Shown here: piece by piece, positions 41,726 through 50,151 of the stretch
Numbering within the stretch: the first letter of the stretch is position 1
Layout: every line of letters begins with the position of its first letter
DNA from: Acidobacteriota bacterium
GTDB taxonomy: Bacteria > Acidobacteriota > Vicinamibacteria > Fen-336
Direction: 5' to 3'
Assembly (NCBI GenBank): GCA_003223555.1
Contig: QHVM01000069.1
Coordinates: 1-50,151, forward strand
Length of the DNA stretch: 50,151 bases
Made by a program: the position numbers and the translations under genes
Notes under the pieces: model-generated
The model's database searches: none
What the model was told of the DNA's origin: nothing
The model's input: the letters and a program-made list of their open reading frames with translations, nothing else

Positions 41726-42304
41726 TCACTTGATGGCCTCGAGCTCGATATAGATTCCGCTTGCGCGTACCACGTAACACGCAAGCCGCTCGTAGGGGTC
41801 GATCCAGCGATTCGCCGCACGCTGTAGAATCGGCACGTGCCTCCACGGTGACTGCAACATCAATAGGCGATGCCGAATGCGATAGCGGGCTTGGGAGTAG
41901 AAGCCGTAAGCAGAGAATAACTCGGTGCCCTCGATGAGATAGTCGAAAGAACGCGCAGAAAGATGTGTCCGATGGGTCGGATCGACGTACGAGGCGACGT
42001 CTGAAAAGTGCGGTGTTAGAACTGCTACGAACCCGTTTGGTCTTAGAAGCCGATGCACTTCGGCTAGAACTGCAATTGGTTCGCTGACGTGCTCAATGAC
42101 GGAGAAGGCATATACGGCATCAAAGCTCGCGTCGGGAAAGGGATATGGACGTGAATTCAGGTCATGCGTAACGTCAGGATGCACCTCTGGTGAGATGTCG
42201 AGGGTTACTCCAAAGGCCTCGTCGCGCCCCGGGCCGATATGCAATACGCGATGGTCGCGTGCAAAGCTCCGGAGGTAATCCAGCCGTTCCCCCCAGAAAT
42301 GCAT
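41726..42304 (-). CDS. Class I SAM methyltransferase (type 11-like)
   Basis: 192 residues from ATG 42304 (a TTG at 42310 also fits). VLHIGPGRDEAFGVTLDIS replaces the common DxGxGxG loop, PDVTHDLNSRPYPFPDASFD and AFSVIEHVSEP follow, and LLRPNGFVAVLTPHFSD is motif III. Similar proteins are found in LPS and glycan islands. Base composition and codon use are clearly less GC-rich than the genes before it, suggesting transfer. It has no gene directly upstream on its strand. Confidence 0.82.
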   Translation of the reverse strand: MHFWGERLDYLRSFARDHRVLHIGPGRDEAFGVTLDISPEVHPDVTHDLNSRPYPFPDASFDAVYAFSVIEHVSEPIAVLAEVHRLLRPNGFVAVLTPHFSDVASYVDPTHRTHLSARSFDYLIEGTELFSAYGFYSQARYRIRHRLLMLQSPWRHVPILQRAANRWIDPYERLACYVVRASGIYIELEAIK

Positions 42305-42368
42305 GTCCAAGCCTATCCAAGCGTCTTCCTCGTCGTCAATCTTCTGTAGATGAGGGTAGATCAGTCAC

Positions 42369-42971
42369 GTGTTGAACTTGCACTATTGGAGTCGACATCC
42401 GCTTCGGCTGGTCGAGCGGCTGGGTTACCTCCTGTTCGAGATCGTGCATCCGGAGGCACCTTGGATCAGCCCCGGTGCGGTACGGTTCCTTGATGCCCAT
42501 CTGACTCGGCAGATGCGCTGTTTGGAGTTCGGCAGTGGTCGGAGTACGTTATGGATTGCCGCTCGCGTCGAACATCTGACGTCCATCGAGCACGATCCGG
42601 ATTGGTTTGCCCGGGTCGAGCGGGATCTTCGCCGCAGGCCGACGCCGAATTGCGCAGTCAGGCTGATACGTCTCGATCATGCCGAAGCCGACGCGGAGAG
42701 GGATGGGTACGACCCTCTTCCGCGTTACGTTGCCATCCTCGACGAGTTTGCCGCCGAGGCGCTCGATCTCATCGTTATAGACGGTCACTACAGGACGACC
42801 TGTATCAGGCACTGCGGAAAGAAATTGCGCCGAGGCGGGCTCTTGGTCGTCGACGACATAGGTTATTGGCCGAACCGGCGACCGCCGATCCCCAGCGGTT
42901 ACCGCTTGGTCCACGAGAGCGTCAGCGGCTCTAGCGGTCTGAAGGCGACTGGCATCTGGCGTAAGGAGTGA
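42369..42971 (+). CDS. O-methyltransferase-like protein (Rossmann fold)
   Basis: 200 residues from GTG 42369; a TTG directly follows. LEFGSGRSTLWIAARVEHLTS carries a glycine loop, SIEHDPDWFARVERDL a second SAM-binding region, LDLIVIDGHYRTTC and GGLLVVDDIGYWP the post-motif core, as in class I and MTase family 24-like enzymes. Substrate unknown. It shares the lower GC of its divergent neighbour, from which it is separated by 64 bp. Confidence 0.75.
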   Translation: MLNLHYWSRHPLRLVERLGYLLFEIVHPEAPWISPGAVRFLDAHLTRQMRCLEFGSGRSTLWIAARVEHLTSIEHDPDWFARVERDLRRRPTPNCAVRLIRLDHAEADAERDGYDPLPRYVAILDEFAAEALDLIVIDGHYRTTCIRHCGKKLRRGGLLVVDDIGYWPNRRPPIPSGYRLVHESVSGSSGLKATGIWRKE

Positions 42972-43011
42972 CGGGTAGCGACTACAAACGGCTTTCGATC
43001 TCCTGACGGCG

Positions 43012-44169
43012 ATGCGCTTCCTCTTCGCGTCACAGTATGTGAGGTCCAGAAGCTCGGGTGCCGCTGGAATCCTGATTTCGATCGGCGACGGCCTGACTCG
43101 CGCCGCACACCAGGTCGACCAGCTCTGGCAAGTCGAGCGCTCGCCTGTGCTCCCGCATGCCTCGCTGACCCGGCTCTTCGAGCTGCCCAGGTGGCAATTC
43201 GCTCAGGTCTCAGAACATCTGGAGAAGGAGCACTACGATGTCGTGATCATCAGCCAGTCTTGCGCGTTCCTCGCCTGCGAGCGGTTAACTTCTCGACATC
43301 CACGGACCCTCTTCCTGAACCATACTCAGGGGTGGGAAGCCCGCTACGACGCCGCGCGGCTCAAGTTTCGCTGGGATAGTTCGGCCGGCCGAGCCAGGCT
43401 GCTAGCGCAAAGGGTCACCGCCGCTTTGACCCGTCGCCTCTGCCGGCGTACGGCGCAGGCCTGCCACGGACTCATCGCGCTGTCCTCGCGATGTGCACGA
43501 TACATCCAAAGCCACTACTCGATCCCGTCGTGGAAGGTCGCCACGATCCCCCCCGGCCTCGAGCGGTGGGGACTCGACGTCGAGAGGCCGCCGGTAGATT
43601 CGGCCACCGGTCTGCGAATGTTCTTCGTGGGAAACTACATCTCGGTCAAGGGAACGGCCCTTCTCGAATCCCTACTACCGGAGCTGGGCCGCGCGCATCG
43701 CGGGGCGACGCTTTCCTTCGTCGTCGACGATGCAGCCACTGACAGGGTCCGCCGGATCTACGGATCCGCGTTCGGCGACCGGCTGAGCGTGATGGGCTGG
43801 ATTCCGCGCGAGGAACTTCCGGCGATCTACGCGCGCCATGACGTGCTGCTCCATCCGTCATTCTTCGAGGGCTTCGGCAGGACATCACTCGAAGCGATGG
43901 CCTGTGGCGTATGCTTCGTCGGCAGCAACGAAGGCGGCATGATCGACGTGATCAGCGATCCTGGCGAGGCGCTGCTAGGCGACGCGGCTGATGGCGCCGC
44001 GTTCCGGGGTCACCTCGAGCGCTGCCTTCGCGAGCCAGCGTACGCGCGCGCCGTCGGGGCGAAGGGCCGCGAACGGGCGCGTCAGTTCACCATCGAGCGC
44101 ACGTGCTCAGAACTCGTGAGTTTTTGTGAGCAGCTCCGCGTGCGCTGGGAGCTGGATCAAGCAGGATGA
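43012..44169 (+). CDS. GT4 glycosyltransferase
   Basis: 385 residues. MRFLFASQYVRSRSSGAAGI opens the N-terminal half; FLNHTQGWEARYDAARLKF and ALSSRCARYIQSHYSIP follow; donor domain from RMFFVGNYISVKGTALL, with EX7E in FFEGFGRTSLEAMACG. The length is normal. It overlaps the next gene by ATGA, so a glycosyltransferase plus FkbM methyltransferase pair is translated together. Intermediate GC, lower than in the first 40 kb. Confidence 0.9.
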   Translation: MRFLFASQYVRSRSSGAAGILISIGDGLTRAAHQVDQLWQVERSPVLPHASLTRLFELPRWQFAQVSEHLEKEHYDVVIISQSCAFLACERLTSRHPRTLFLNHTQGWEARYDAARLKFRWDSSAGRARLLAQRVTAALTRRLCRRTAQACHGLIALSSRCARYIQSHYSIPSWKVATIPPGLERWGLDVERPPVDSATGLRMFFVGNYISVKGTALLESLLPELGRAHRGATLSFVVDDAATDRVRRIYGSAFGDRLSVMGWIPREELPAIYARHDVLLHPSFFEGFGRTSLEAMACGVCFVGSNEGGMIDVISDPGEALLGDAADGAAFRGHLERCLREPAYARAVGAKGRERARQFTIERTCSELVSFCEQLRVRWELDQAG

Positions 44170-45107
44170 CGGCCGGGAGCGTGTGGTTCGCCGACCCAGA
44201 CCTCGTCGGCCAATTACCTTTCCTTTTCCGGCTATATGCATTGTACAGCCGGCTCATGTTCTTCCCCGCCCACGCGCGTGTGTTCGGAGGCTCGTTCCTC
44301 CTGAGGCTCCTCGGCCGGCTGATCGCGTTCGCAGGACTTCCGGACGAAATACCGCTCCGGGTGGGCGAGTGCATCATCTATCTGGACCTCTGCGACGCGC
44401 GCATGCCCATGGTCATCCACGAAGTCAGGGACTTCGACGTGGACCTGGGCATCCTAAGGAACGTACTGCAGCCGGGCGACACCTTCCTCGACGTGGGGGC
44501 GAACCACGGCACCTATTCGATCGTCGCGTCGAAGCTGGTCGGGCCCGACGGCGCGGTCGTCGCTGTCGAAGCGATTCCGAAGCTCGCACGGCTCATCGAG
44601 AAGTCGCTGGCCGCCAACAGGGTGCGCAACTTCGAGGTCCACACCGTTGCGGCCGGCGACGCGTCGGGTGCCGGTACGCTCTTCGTTCCGATGAAGGGCT
44701 CGGAGTCGTCGAGCATCTACCCGAGTTATTGGGCCGGCCAGAAGCGCCTGAGGATCCCGGTGACACTGGCTCGCCTTGACGATGTGCTCGCCTGGGAGCG
44801 CTATCCGGGACGCATCGTCATGAAGCTCGACGTCGAAGGCAGCGAGCTTGCCTGTCTTCGCGGCGCAAGGCGTCTCATCGAGGCGAAGCGCCCCGTCATC
44901 CTGCTCGAGATCAATCCCACCAGTGCTGCTGCGGCCGGGCAGGAGCCGGATGCGGTTCTTCGCCATCTCGCGGGTCTCGGCTACGACCGGGTCGGAGAGG
45001 TCACTCAGTTCCCGAATACGATCCCGATCGAACGAGTGGACTGCAGTACCCAGCGGAATGTGCTCGTTCATCCCTGCGCAATTCAGGCTGCCAAGACGCG
45101 CTCATAG
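44166..45107 (+). CDS. FkbM-family SAM-dependent methyltransferase
   Basis: 313 residues from ATG 44166. SAM loop FLDVGANHGTYSIVASKLVG, acidic EAIPKLARLIEKSL and the LKLDVEGSELACLRGAR element with DxEG are all FkbM marks. The first 60 residues are more hydrophobic (FLFRLYALYSRLMFF) and may contact the membrane. FkbM proteins methylate hydroxyls of sugars or polyketides. Its 3' end overlaps the convergent glycosyltransferase gene by 25 bp. Confidence 0.92.
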   Translation: MTAGSVWFADPDLVGQLPFLFRLYALYSRLMFFPAHARVFGGSFLLRLLGRLIAFAGLPDEIPLRVGECIIYLDLCDARMPMVIHEVRDFDVDLGILRNVLQPGDTFLDVGANHGTYSIVASKLVGPDGAVVAVEAIPKLARLIEKSLAANRVRNFEVHTVAAGDASGAGTLFVPMKGSESSSIYPSYWAGQKRLRIPVTLARLDDVLAWERYPGRIVMKLDVEGSELACLRGARRLIEAKRPVILLEINPTSAAAAGQEPDAVLRHLAGLGYDRVGEVTQFPNTIPIERVDCSTQRNVLVHPCAIQAAKTRS

Positions 45108-46270
45108 AGCGCTGCTACCCGCGCCGCATGGAAGCGGATGTCGAAAAGCGCCTCTGCCCTCTGCCGACCGGCCGCGCCCATCGACCTTCTCAGCGTCTCA
45201 TCCCTGACCAATCGCATGATGGCATTCGTCAGCGCGCTCACATCCCCTGGCGGGACCAGGAGCCCGGCACCGCCATCGGTCCCGAGGACCTCGGGTACCC
45301 CACCGGCGTTGGTCGCTACCACGGGCCGACCCATCGCCATGGCTTCGAGGACGACACGCCCGAATGGCTCGGGCCGGATTGAAGCATGAATGACCACATC
45401 GAGGGCCGCCATCACCTTCGGCACATCATGGCGATAGCCGGTGAACGTAACCACCTCGCCCAGGCCATGATCCCGCGCCTGTCGGATGAGGGTCTCGCGA
45501 AAAGCCCCGTGTCCGTCGGTTCGATAGACCTCGTCTCCGACCAGCAGGAAGAGCAAGCCGGGGCAGCGATCATGAAGGACCGCGGCGGACCTCAAGAACT
45601 CCTGCTGTCCCTTCCAGGAGGCGAACAGTCCCACCATGCCGACCAGGCACGCTTCAGGCGGGATGCCTAACTCCTTCCTCAGGCCGCCCCCATCGACCTC
45701 CGGCGAAAACTCCTTCAAGTCCACACCGTTCGGGATCACCTCCATCCTCGATGCGAGGCCAAGGGCCTCGACAGAAGCCGCCACCGCGCTCGAGTTGGCG
45801 ATGATGTGGACGGCTGCAGCCCGGCCCAGCGCGGCGATCGAGCGCTCCCAGACTCGGTTCTCAACGAAATCCCTGATGTGCCAGATGACCGGGACCTGCT
45901 GACGCCAGCCGGCCATCGCCCCGATCACATGGGCCTTGGTGCCATTCGTGTGGATGATGTCAAGTCGGAGCTCACGCACTCCTGAGGAGACGGCCTTGTA
46001 GAGCGACAGAGCCCCCGGAACAGCCTCAAGCGCGTCAGGAAAGCTGGAGCGCGCGCCGCGCAGGCTGAGCCGCTCCACCTCACGCGGGAGATGCAGCGAA
46101 AGGAAGGGTACTCCCAGGGACTCGACCACGGAAGCCAAAGGCCCGCCGTCCGGACCACAGACCATCGGCTCGAAGCGCTCCCTATCGAGAGCCGCCACAA
46201 GGCCGAGCAAGCTGCGTTCGGCGCCACCGATGATGCCGGAGGGGATCAGATAGAGGACGCGGGCGGCCAT
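45083..46270 (-). CDS. GT4 glycosyltransferase
   Basis: 395 residues. VLYLIPSGIIGGAERSLLGL at the start, IIHTNGTKAHVIGAMAG, VPVIWHIRDFVENR, VIPNGVDLKEFSPE and MVGLFASWKGQQEFL in order; EX7E in RPEPFGRVVLEAM. The GGAERSL opening is common in glycosyltransferases of O-antigen islands. Distal gene of a four-gene leftward unit; start and upstream stop share one base (TGATG). Confidence 0.92.
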   Translation of the reverse strand: MAARVLYLIPSGIIGGAERSLLGLVAALDRERFEPMVCGPDGGPLASVVESLGVPFLSLHLPREVERLSLRGARSSFPDALEAVPGALSLYKAVSSGVRELRLDIIHTNGTKAHVIGAMAGWRQQVPVIWHIRDFVENRVWERSIAALGRAAAVHIIANSSAVAASVEALGLASRMEVIPNGVDLKEFSPEVDGGGLRKELGIPPEACLVGMVGLFASWKGQQEFLRSAAVLHDRCPGLLFLLVGDEVYRTDGHGAFRETLIRQARDHGLGEVVTFTGYRHDVPKVMAALDVVIHASIRPEPFGRVVLEAMAMGRPVVATNAGGVPEVLGTDGGAGLLVPPGDVSALTNAIMRLVRDETLRRSMGAAGRQRAEALFDIRFHAARVAALYERVLAA

Positions 46271-47430
46271 CAGGCCTCGTGTGCCTGTCGAACCACTGTG
46301 CCGAGAAGGTCGCGGTAACGGACACCCAGTTTCTCCCAACCCATCTCCTCGCGAACCCAGTCCCGTCCCTGCGCACCCAGGCGCGACGCGAGAGTGTGAT
46401 CCTCCAGAAGTCGCACGAGCCGATCGGCCACGGCTAGCACGTCGCCCGAATCGACGAGCAGTCCGGTGCGATGATCGAGTATCGCGTCGACCACACCCCC
46501 CGTTCGCCCTCCCAGAGTCGGGCGACCCGCTGCGTTGGCTTCGAGGAACACGATTCCAAAACCCTCGACTCCATGATCGATGCGCGAGTCGCGACTGATC
46601 ATGGCGAAGACGTCGGCCGCCGCGTAGAGAAGCGGAAGCTCTTCTTGAGGAATCTTTCCGAGGAATCGGACGCGGTCCCCGAGATTTAGGGATCTCGCAA
46701 GATCTTCCAGATACCGCCGCAAAGGCCCATGCCCAGCGACGAGATAGACGACGTCGGTTACCCGGGCGGCGACGATAGGAAGAGCGCGAAGGACGGTATC
46801 GTGGCCCTTGTATCTCTCTCTGAGCCGCGATACGGTCAGGATCGCGCGCGCGTTGCCGATTCCCAAACGGCGCCGGTAGGCAGCGACGGCGTCGGCGGCC
46901 GGGCTGGTCGAGATCCGCAAGCCCGGAGGTATCACCACCACCCTTGCCGGGTCCACCCCGTACTTGCCGATCTCGGATGCCGTGAAGCTGCTGATCGCAA
47001 CGATGCGAGTGCTTTGGGCGAAGAGCATTGTCGCGAGTCCTCTCACCCTCCGTGGCCGTATCTCCATGGCATAGACCATGGTCACGATCGGACGACGGAA
47101 GAGTTGCCGCAGCAGGATGGCGACTGGACCCAGAATGATGTGGCCGCAGATGATCACGTCGGGACGGCCCTGGAACCCCGCCACGACCGCGGCCGCGAGC
47201 AGGCCGATGAGATATCCTGCGAGGCCGAATGGCATCGGCGCGACCCGCCGCACCCGACACGGATAGCGGCTGTCCCATTCACGTGCGGCTGGATGGGAAG
47301 GGGCGATCACCTCGACCGATGCATCGGGAAGGCTGATCGCGAGGTCGGAGAGTAGAGTCTGGATGCCTCCGTCTGCCGGCGGAAAGTCGATGGCAAGTAG
47401 CAGCGCCTTGAGCGGCCGCTCACCGCTCAT
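46270..47430 (-). CDS. GT4 glycosyltransferase
   Basis: 386 residues from ATG 47430 (ATGA overlap with asnB). LLLAIDFPPADGGIQTLLSDL is a GT4 opening of the subgroup that includes mannosyltransferases of the PimB type; VYAMEIRPRRVRG, VAISSFTASEIGKYGVD, VIPPGLRI and LTVSRLRERYKGHDTVL follow, with EX7E in GVEGFGIVFLEAN. Subgroup assignment is by look only. Confidence 0.9.
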   Translation of the reverse strand: MSGERPLKALLLAIDFPPADGGIQTLLSDLAISLPDASVEVIAPSHPAAREWDSRYPCRVRRVAPMPFGLAGYLIGLLAAAVVAGFQGRPDVIICGHIILGPVAILLRQLFRRPIVTMVYAMEIRPRRVRGLATMLFAQSTRIVAISSFTASEIGKYGVDPARVVVIPPGLRISTSPAADAVAAYRRRLGIGNARAILTVSRLRERYKGHDTVLRALPIVAARVTDVVYLVAGHGPLRRYLEDLARSLNLGDRVRFLGKIPQEELPLLYAAADVFAMISRDSRIDHGVEGFGIVFLEANAAGRPTLGGRTGGVVDAILDHRTGLLVDSGDVLAVADRLVRLLEDHTLASRLGAQGRDWVREEMGWEKLGVRYRDLLGTVVRQAHEA

Positions 47431-49301
47431 GGCTGCTGGACCCGGTCGATGAACATCTGATGCCAGAGCTCCAGGGTCAGGAGATTCCACAGCGCCTGTG
47501 AATAGTCCGTCGTCCCGCTCTGGTGGCGGTCCAGTATCAATGCGACCTGCGCGGGCCGGAAATACCCGCGCTCGCGGGCCCGGGCCGAAAGCAAGATATC
47601 TCTGGCGAAGTCGTGCAAGGACTCGCGCAACCAGCGTGCGATGGGCACTCGAAACGCCTGCTTTCGTCTCCGCGCGGTCTTTTTCGGCACGAGCGCGCTC
47701 GCGGCCTGTCGCAGAAGACGCTTGGTTTGCAGTCCCCGGACCTTGAAGGTGTGGGGCAGCAGCGCCACGAGCTCCATCAGCTTGTGGTCCAGGAGGGGAA
47801 CGCGGGCTTCGACCGAGGCTCCCATGCTCATCCGGTCCATCTTGAGGAGGACGTCGTCGACCAGCCAGGTCCGCACGTCCAGATACATCAGGGCATGAAC
47901 GATCGGGTCTCGTCCTACGGCGTCCAGAACGCCCTCCACGAGGTCCAAGGCGAGGTCGCCATTGCCCCACCAGCACGCCTGGGGAGAGACGAGCCCTCGC
48001 TGCTGTTCGCGTGTGAAGTTCGCCACCAGCTGAAGGTGACGTTCGCCGTCAGAGATGTCGCAGAGCAGCGCTTCCAGACGTCGCGGCAACCACCCCTCCC
48101 GATCCGTGTCGAACATCAGGCGAGACACGGCGCCGTCGCGGCGCAGGGCGGGAAGGAAGCGATGCAAGGTCCGCGCGATGCGGAGCCAGGCATATCGGGG
48201 GTAACCCCCACAGAGCTCGTCGCCTCCTTCGCCGGTCAGCAAGACCTTGACGTCCCGGGCGGCCGACCTGCAGATCAAGTAAGTAGGAAGCGCTGCGGCA
48301 TCCGCCACGGGCTCGTCCATCAACCAGATGACCTTCGGCAGTTCGTCCACGGGCGAGGCTTGGACCTCCAGCTCATGATGATCGGTACCCAGCGCTGCCG
48401 CCACGCGGCGGGCGTGCGGCCGCTCGTCCAATCCCAGGTCGGGGAAGCCCACCGTGAAGCTGCGGCACCCGGCGCCGACCTCCAGCGACATGAGGGCGGT
48501 GACGACGCTGGAATCGACACCCCCCGAGAGAAGCACGCCCAGTGGCACGTCGCTGAGGAGATGTAGCGAGACTGCTTCCCGGAGCGCCGTCTCGAACTCA
48601 CCATGGACCTCTTCCTCTTTCAGGGACCGGTCCGGTTCCGCGAAGACGAGCTCCCAGTAGCGAACGACCCGGATGTCCGGCCCCGTGACCACCAGGTAGT
48701 GGCCGGGCGGCACCTTCAAGATGCCTCGGAACAGCGTCTCCGGGCCGGGCACATACTGGAGGGTCAGATACGTGCCGAGCATCGTCTCATTCACGCAGCG
48801 CGGGACTTCCGGGCAAACCAGGAGCGCCTTCGCCTCGGAGGCAAAGAAGACGCGTCCACCTACGGTTGTGTAGTAGAGCGGCTTGATGCCGAGCCGGTCG
48901 CGCCCAAGGATCAGCCTCTTGCGTCTGTCATCCCAGAGAGCGAAGGCGAACATGCCCCGGAGCGCGTGGATCCCCGCTTCGCCGTACTCCTCGTAAAGAT
49001 GGACGATGACCTCGACGTCGCTCCCGGCCCTGAAGCGGTGCCCTTTCGCCTGCAGGAAGCGCCGCAACTCTCGGAAGTTATAGATCTCGCCGTTGCAAAT
49101 GAGCTGGATCGTTCCGTCTTCACTGGCGATCGGCTGCTGTCCCGTTTTCACGTCGATGATGCTGAGGCGCCGCATTCCGAGGGAGATCCCGTCCCCGAAG
49201 TAGTAGCCCTCGCCGTCGGGGCCTCGATGGGACATGGCGATGGCCATGGCGTGGACGGCCGCTTCGTTCCGTTCGCCGGTGACACCGCAGATCGCGCACA
49301 T
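47427..49301 (-). CDS. asnB: Asparagine synthase (glutamine-hydrolysing), second copy
   Basis: 624 residues from ATG 49301, chosen because Met1-Cys2 (MCAICG) gives the nucleophile cysteine its required N-terminal place. Glutaminase signatures RRLSIIDV and CNGEIYN; synthetase PP-loop LLSGGVDSSVV and TGEGGDELCGGYPRY. It is only distantly similar to the AsnB at 18886-20769 and has lower GC, so it is not a recent duplicate. In a glycosyltransferase run, sugar-carboxylate amidation is a likely role, although plain asparagine synthesis is possible. TGATG junction with the upstream gene. Confidence 0.93.
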   Translation of the reverse strand: MCAICGVTGERNEAAVHAMAIAMSHRGPDGEGYYFGDGISLGMRRLSIIDVKTGQQPIASEDGTIQLICNGEIYNFRELRRFLQAKGHRFRAGSDVEVIVHLYEEYGEAGIHALRGMFAFALWDDRRKRLILGRDRLGIKPLYYTTVGGRVFFASEAKALLVCPEVPRCVNETMLGTYLTLQYVPGPETLFRGILKVPPGHYLVVTGPDIRVVRYWELVFAEPDRSLKEEEVHGEFETALREAVSLHLLSDVPLGVLLSGGVDSSVVTALMSLEVGAGCRSFTVGFPDLGLDERPHARRVAAALGTDHHELEVQASPVDELPKVIWLMDEPVADAAALPTYLICRSAARDVKVLLTGEGGDELCGGYPRYAWLRIARTLHRFLPALRRDGAVSRLMFDTDREGWLPRRLEALLCDISDGERHLQLVANFTREQQRGLVSPQACWWGNGDLALDLVEGVLDAVGRDPIVHALMYLDVRTWLVDDVLLKMDRMSMGASVEARVPLLDHKLMELVALLPHTFKVRGLQTKRLLRQAASALVPKKTARRRKQAFRVPIARWLRESLHDFARDILLSARARERGYFRPAQVALILDRHQSGTTDYSQALWNLLTLELWHQMFIDRVQQP

Positions 49302-50151
49302 CAGGAAGCCGGCGCCCGCGCTGCCTCCCGACACACAGCTCGCATCGTGGCCGCCACGGCGGCGTTTGTATACGTCTCCAGGACGGCGCGGCGGCCTGTC
49401 TGCGCCAGCCTCTGCCGGCGTAACGGGTCAGCCAGCAGGCCTCGCATGGCGGCAGCCAACGCCTCGACGTCGCCCTCAGGGCTGATCAAGCCTCCTCCGA
49501 GCCTCCGAATGAGGCCGGGGATCTCTCCGGAGTCCGAGCCGATGACTGGTACTCCGCAGGCCAGCGCCTCGATGATGACGCGACCGAACTGTTCCTTCCA
49601 GCGCGGTGTCGTCAGGGAGGGAACGACTACCACATCGGCCACGGAGAGGTAGTCCGCCACATCCAGGTGGGGGACTTGGGGCAGAAAGACGAAGCGGCCA
49701 GCAGTGTCCTTTACCACCCCGCGGAGAGTGTCTTCCTCCGGCCCTGATCCCACGACCCAGAACGTGATCGGACTCGCCTCGGTCGCGGCCATCCGAGTGG
49801 CCGCGCTGAGAAACACGCCGACGCCTTTCTGTGGCACGAGCCGGCCGAAATAGGCGAAGACAGTTCCTGTCAGGCCCAGACGCGACCGCAAGAGCCGCGT
49901 GTCGCGGGGCGAGAAGCGGACCGGATCCACGCCGTGGGGCAGGAGTGTGATCGGCCCCCCATATCCCTTCCACCGGAGCACTTCCGCCGCCTCGTCGCTG
50001 ATGGCGCATGCATGGTGGGTTGCGCGAAGGACCGCCGACTCGATCAAGCGACTCGGCAGCGGCAGCCGCTTCTTAATGTTCTGCTTGCTATAGAACACGA
50101 TCCGTGACCGACAAAGCTCCGCCTGCCGGACGACCTGCAGGGCCGAAAGGC
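49301..50151 (-). CDS. GT4 glycosyltransferase (partial, 5' end off window)
   Basis: At least 282 residues visible; the frame stays open to the right edge, where VVRQAELCRSRIVFYSKQN is part of the N-terminal half, so the start is missing. LLPHGVDPVRFSP and VFAYFGRLVPQKGVGVFL open the donor half, with EX7E in WKEQFGRVIIEAL. A GTG at 50098 is in frame but too late to be the true start. First visible gene of the leftward unit with asnB and two further glycosyltransferases. Confidence 0.88.
   Translation of the reverse strand, partial: LSALQVVRQAELCRSRIVFYSKQNIKKRLPLPSRLIESAVLRATHHACAISDEAAEVLRWKGYGGPITLLPHGVDPVRFSPRDTRLLRSRLGLTGTVFAYFGRLVPQKGVGVFLSAATRMAATEASPITFWVVGSGPEEDTLRGVVKDTAGRFVFLPQVPHLDVADYLSVADVVVVPSLTTPRWKEQFGRVIIEALACGVPVIGSDSGEIPGLIRRLGGGLISPEGDVEALAAAMRGLLADPLRRQRLAQTGRRAVLETYTNAAVAATMRAVCREAARAPAS

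Noticed and set aside
1-50151. CRISPR arrays, tRNA or rRNA genes, insertion sequences, phage genes
   Set aside because: No spaced direct repeats, cloverleaf-like sequences, transposase or integrase motifs were seen on reading both strands.

Overview
The window is about 50 kb of very GC-rich DNA. Genes are tightly packed, usually with ATGA, GTGA or TGATG junctions. It reads as a Gram-negative chromosome: there is a Wza-type outer-membrane exporter, an outer-membrane beta-barrel, a lipoprotein with a lipobox and a Tat-like signal. GC content and gene style would fit Acidobacteriota or another high-GC soil or groundwater phylum. That placement is an inference; there is no rRNA or phylogenetic marker to test it. 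The contig starts inside a response regulator gene and ends inside a glycosyltransferase gene.

Left part (1-8.5 kb), housekeeping and metabolism: an REC/HD-GYP response regulator (partial), folC, two thioredoxin-fold membrane-anchored proteins (one has lost its CxxC), an M20 N-acyl-amino-acid hydrolase, an enolase-superfamily N-acylamino acid racemase/OSBS-type enzyme cotranscribed with a Fur-family regulator, and a three-gene cassette of an HprK-like P-loop kinase, a PqqD domain fused to an internal Tat-like signal and an eight-cysteine tail, and a nucleotidyltransferase. This cassette is the most unusual system in the window.

Middle part (8.5-35.5 kb), envelope glycan synthesis: a secreted two-repeat protein of unknown function, then a leftward export operon (glycosyltransferase, MraY/WecA-like priming transferase, beta-barrel protein, Wza-like exporter, Wzc-like tyrosine autokinase), then a leftward run of about 12 genes from 31.2 to 17.2 kb (GT4-type glycosyltransferases, two methyltransferases, GT-C proteins, YdcF-like protein, AsnB-type amidotransferase, O-antigen ligase/polymerase with TPR tail). 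A methyltransferase, a Wzx-like flippase and a large GT-C protein flank it. Together these can assemble, decorate, flip, polymerise and export a lipid-linked polysaccharide. One GT-C-like gene in the run appears broken by a frame change.

35.5-39.4 kb, signalling: a trypsin-like protease, a small protein resembling the protease's own N-terminal domain, a stand-alone receiver, and a convergent multidomain protein (histidine-kinase-like H box, receiver, class III nucleotide cyclase, C-terminal PilZ-like region), then a small lipoprotein with Asp-rich calcium-loop-like repeats.

39.4-50.2 kb, second glycan region: a secreted/membrane protein, a second O-antigen ligase, then, after a visible drop in GC near 41.7 kb, methyltransferases, four GT4 glycosyltransferases, an FkbM methyltransferase and a second AsnB. 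The composition change suggests this stretch was acquired separately. I saw no tRNA, rRNA, CRISPR array, transposase or integrase.
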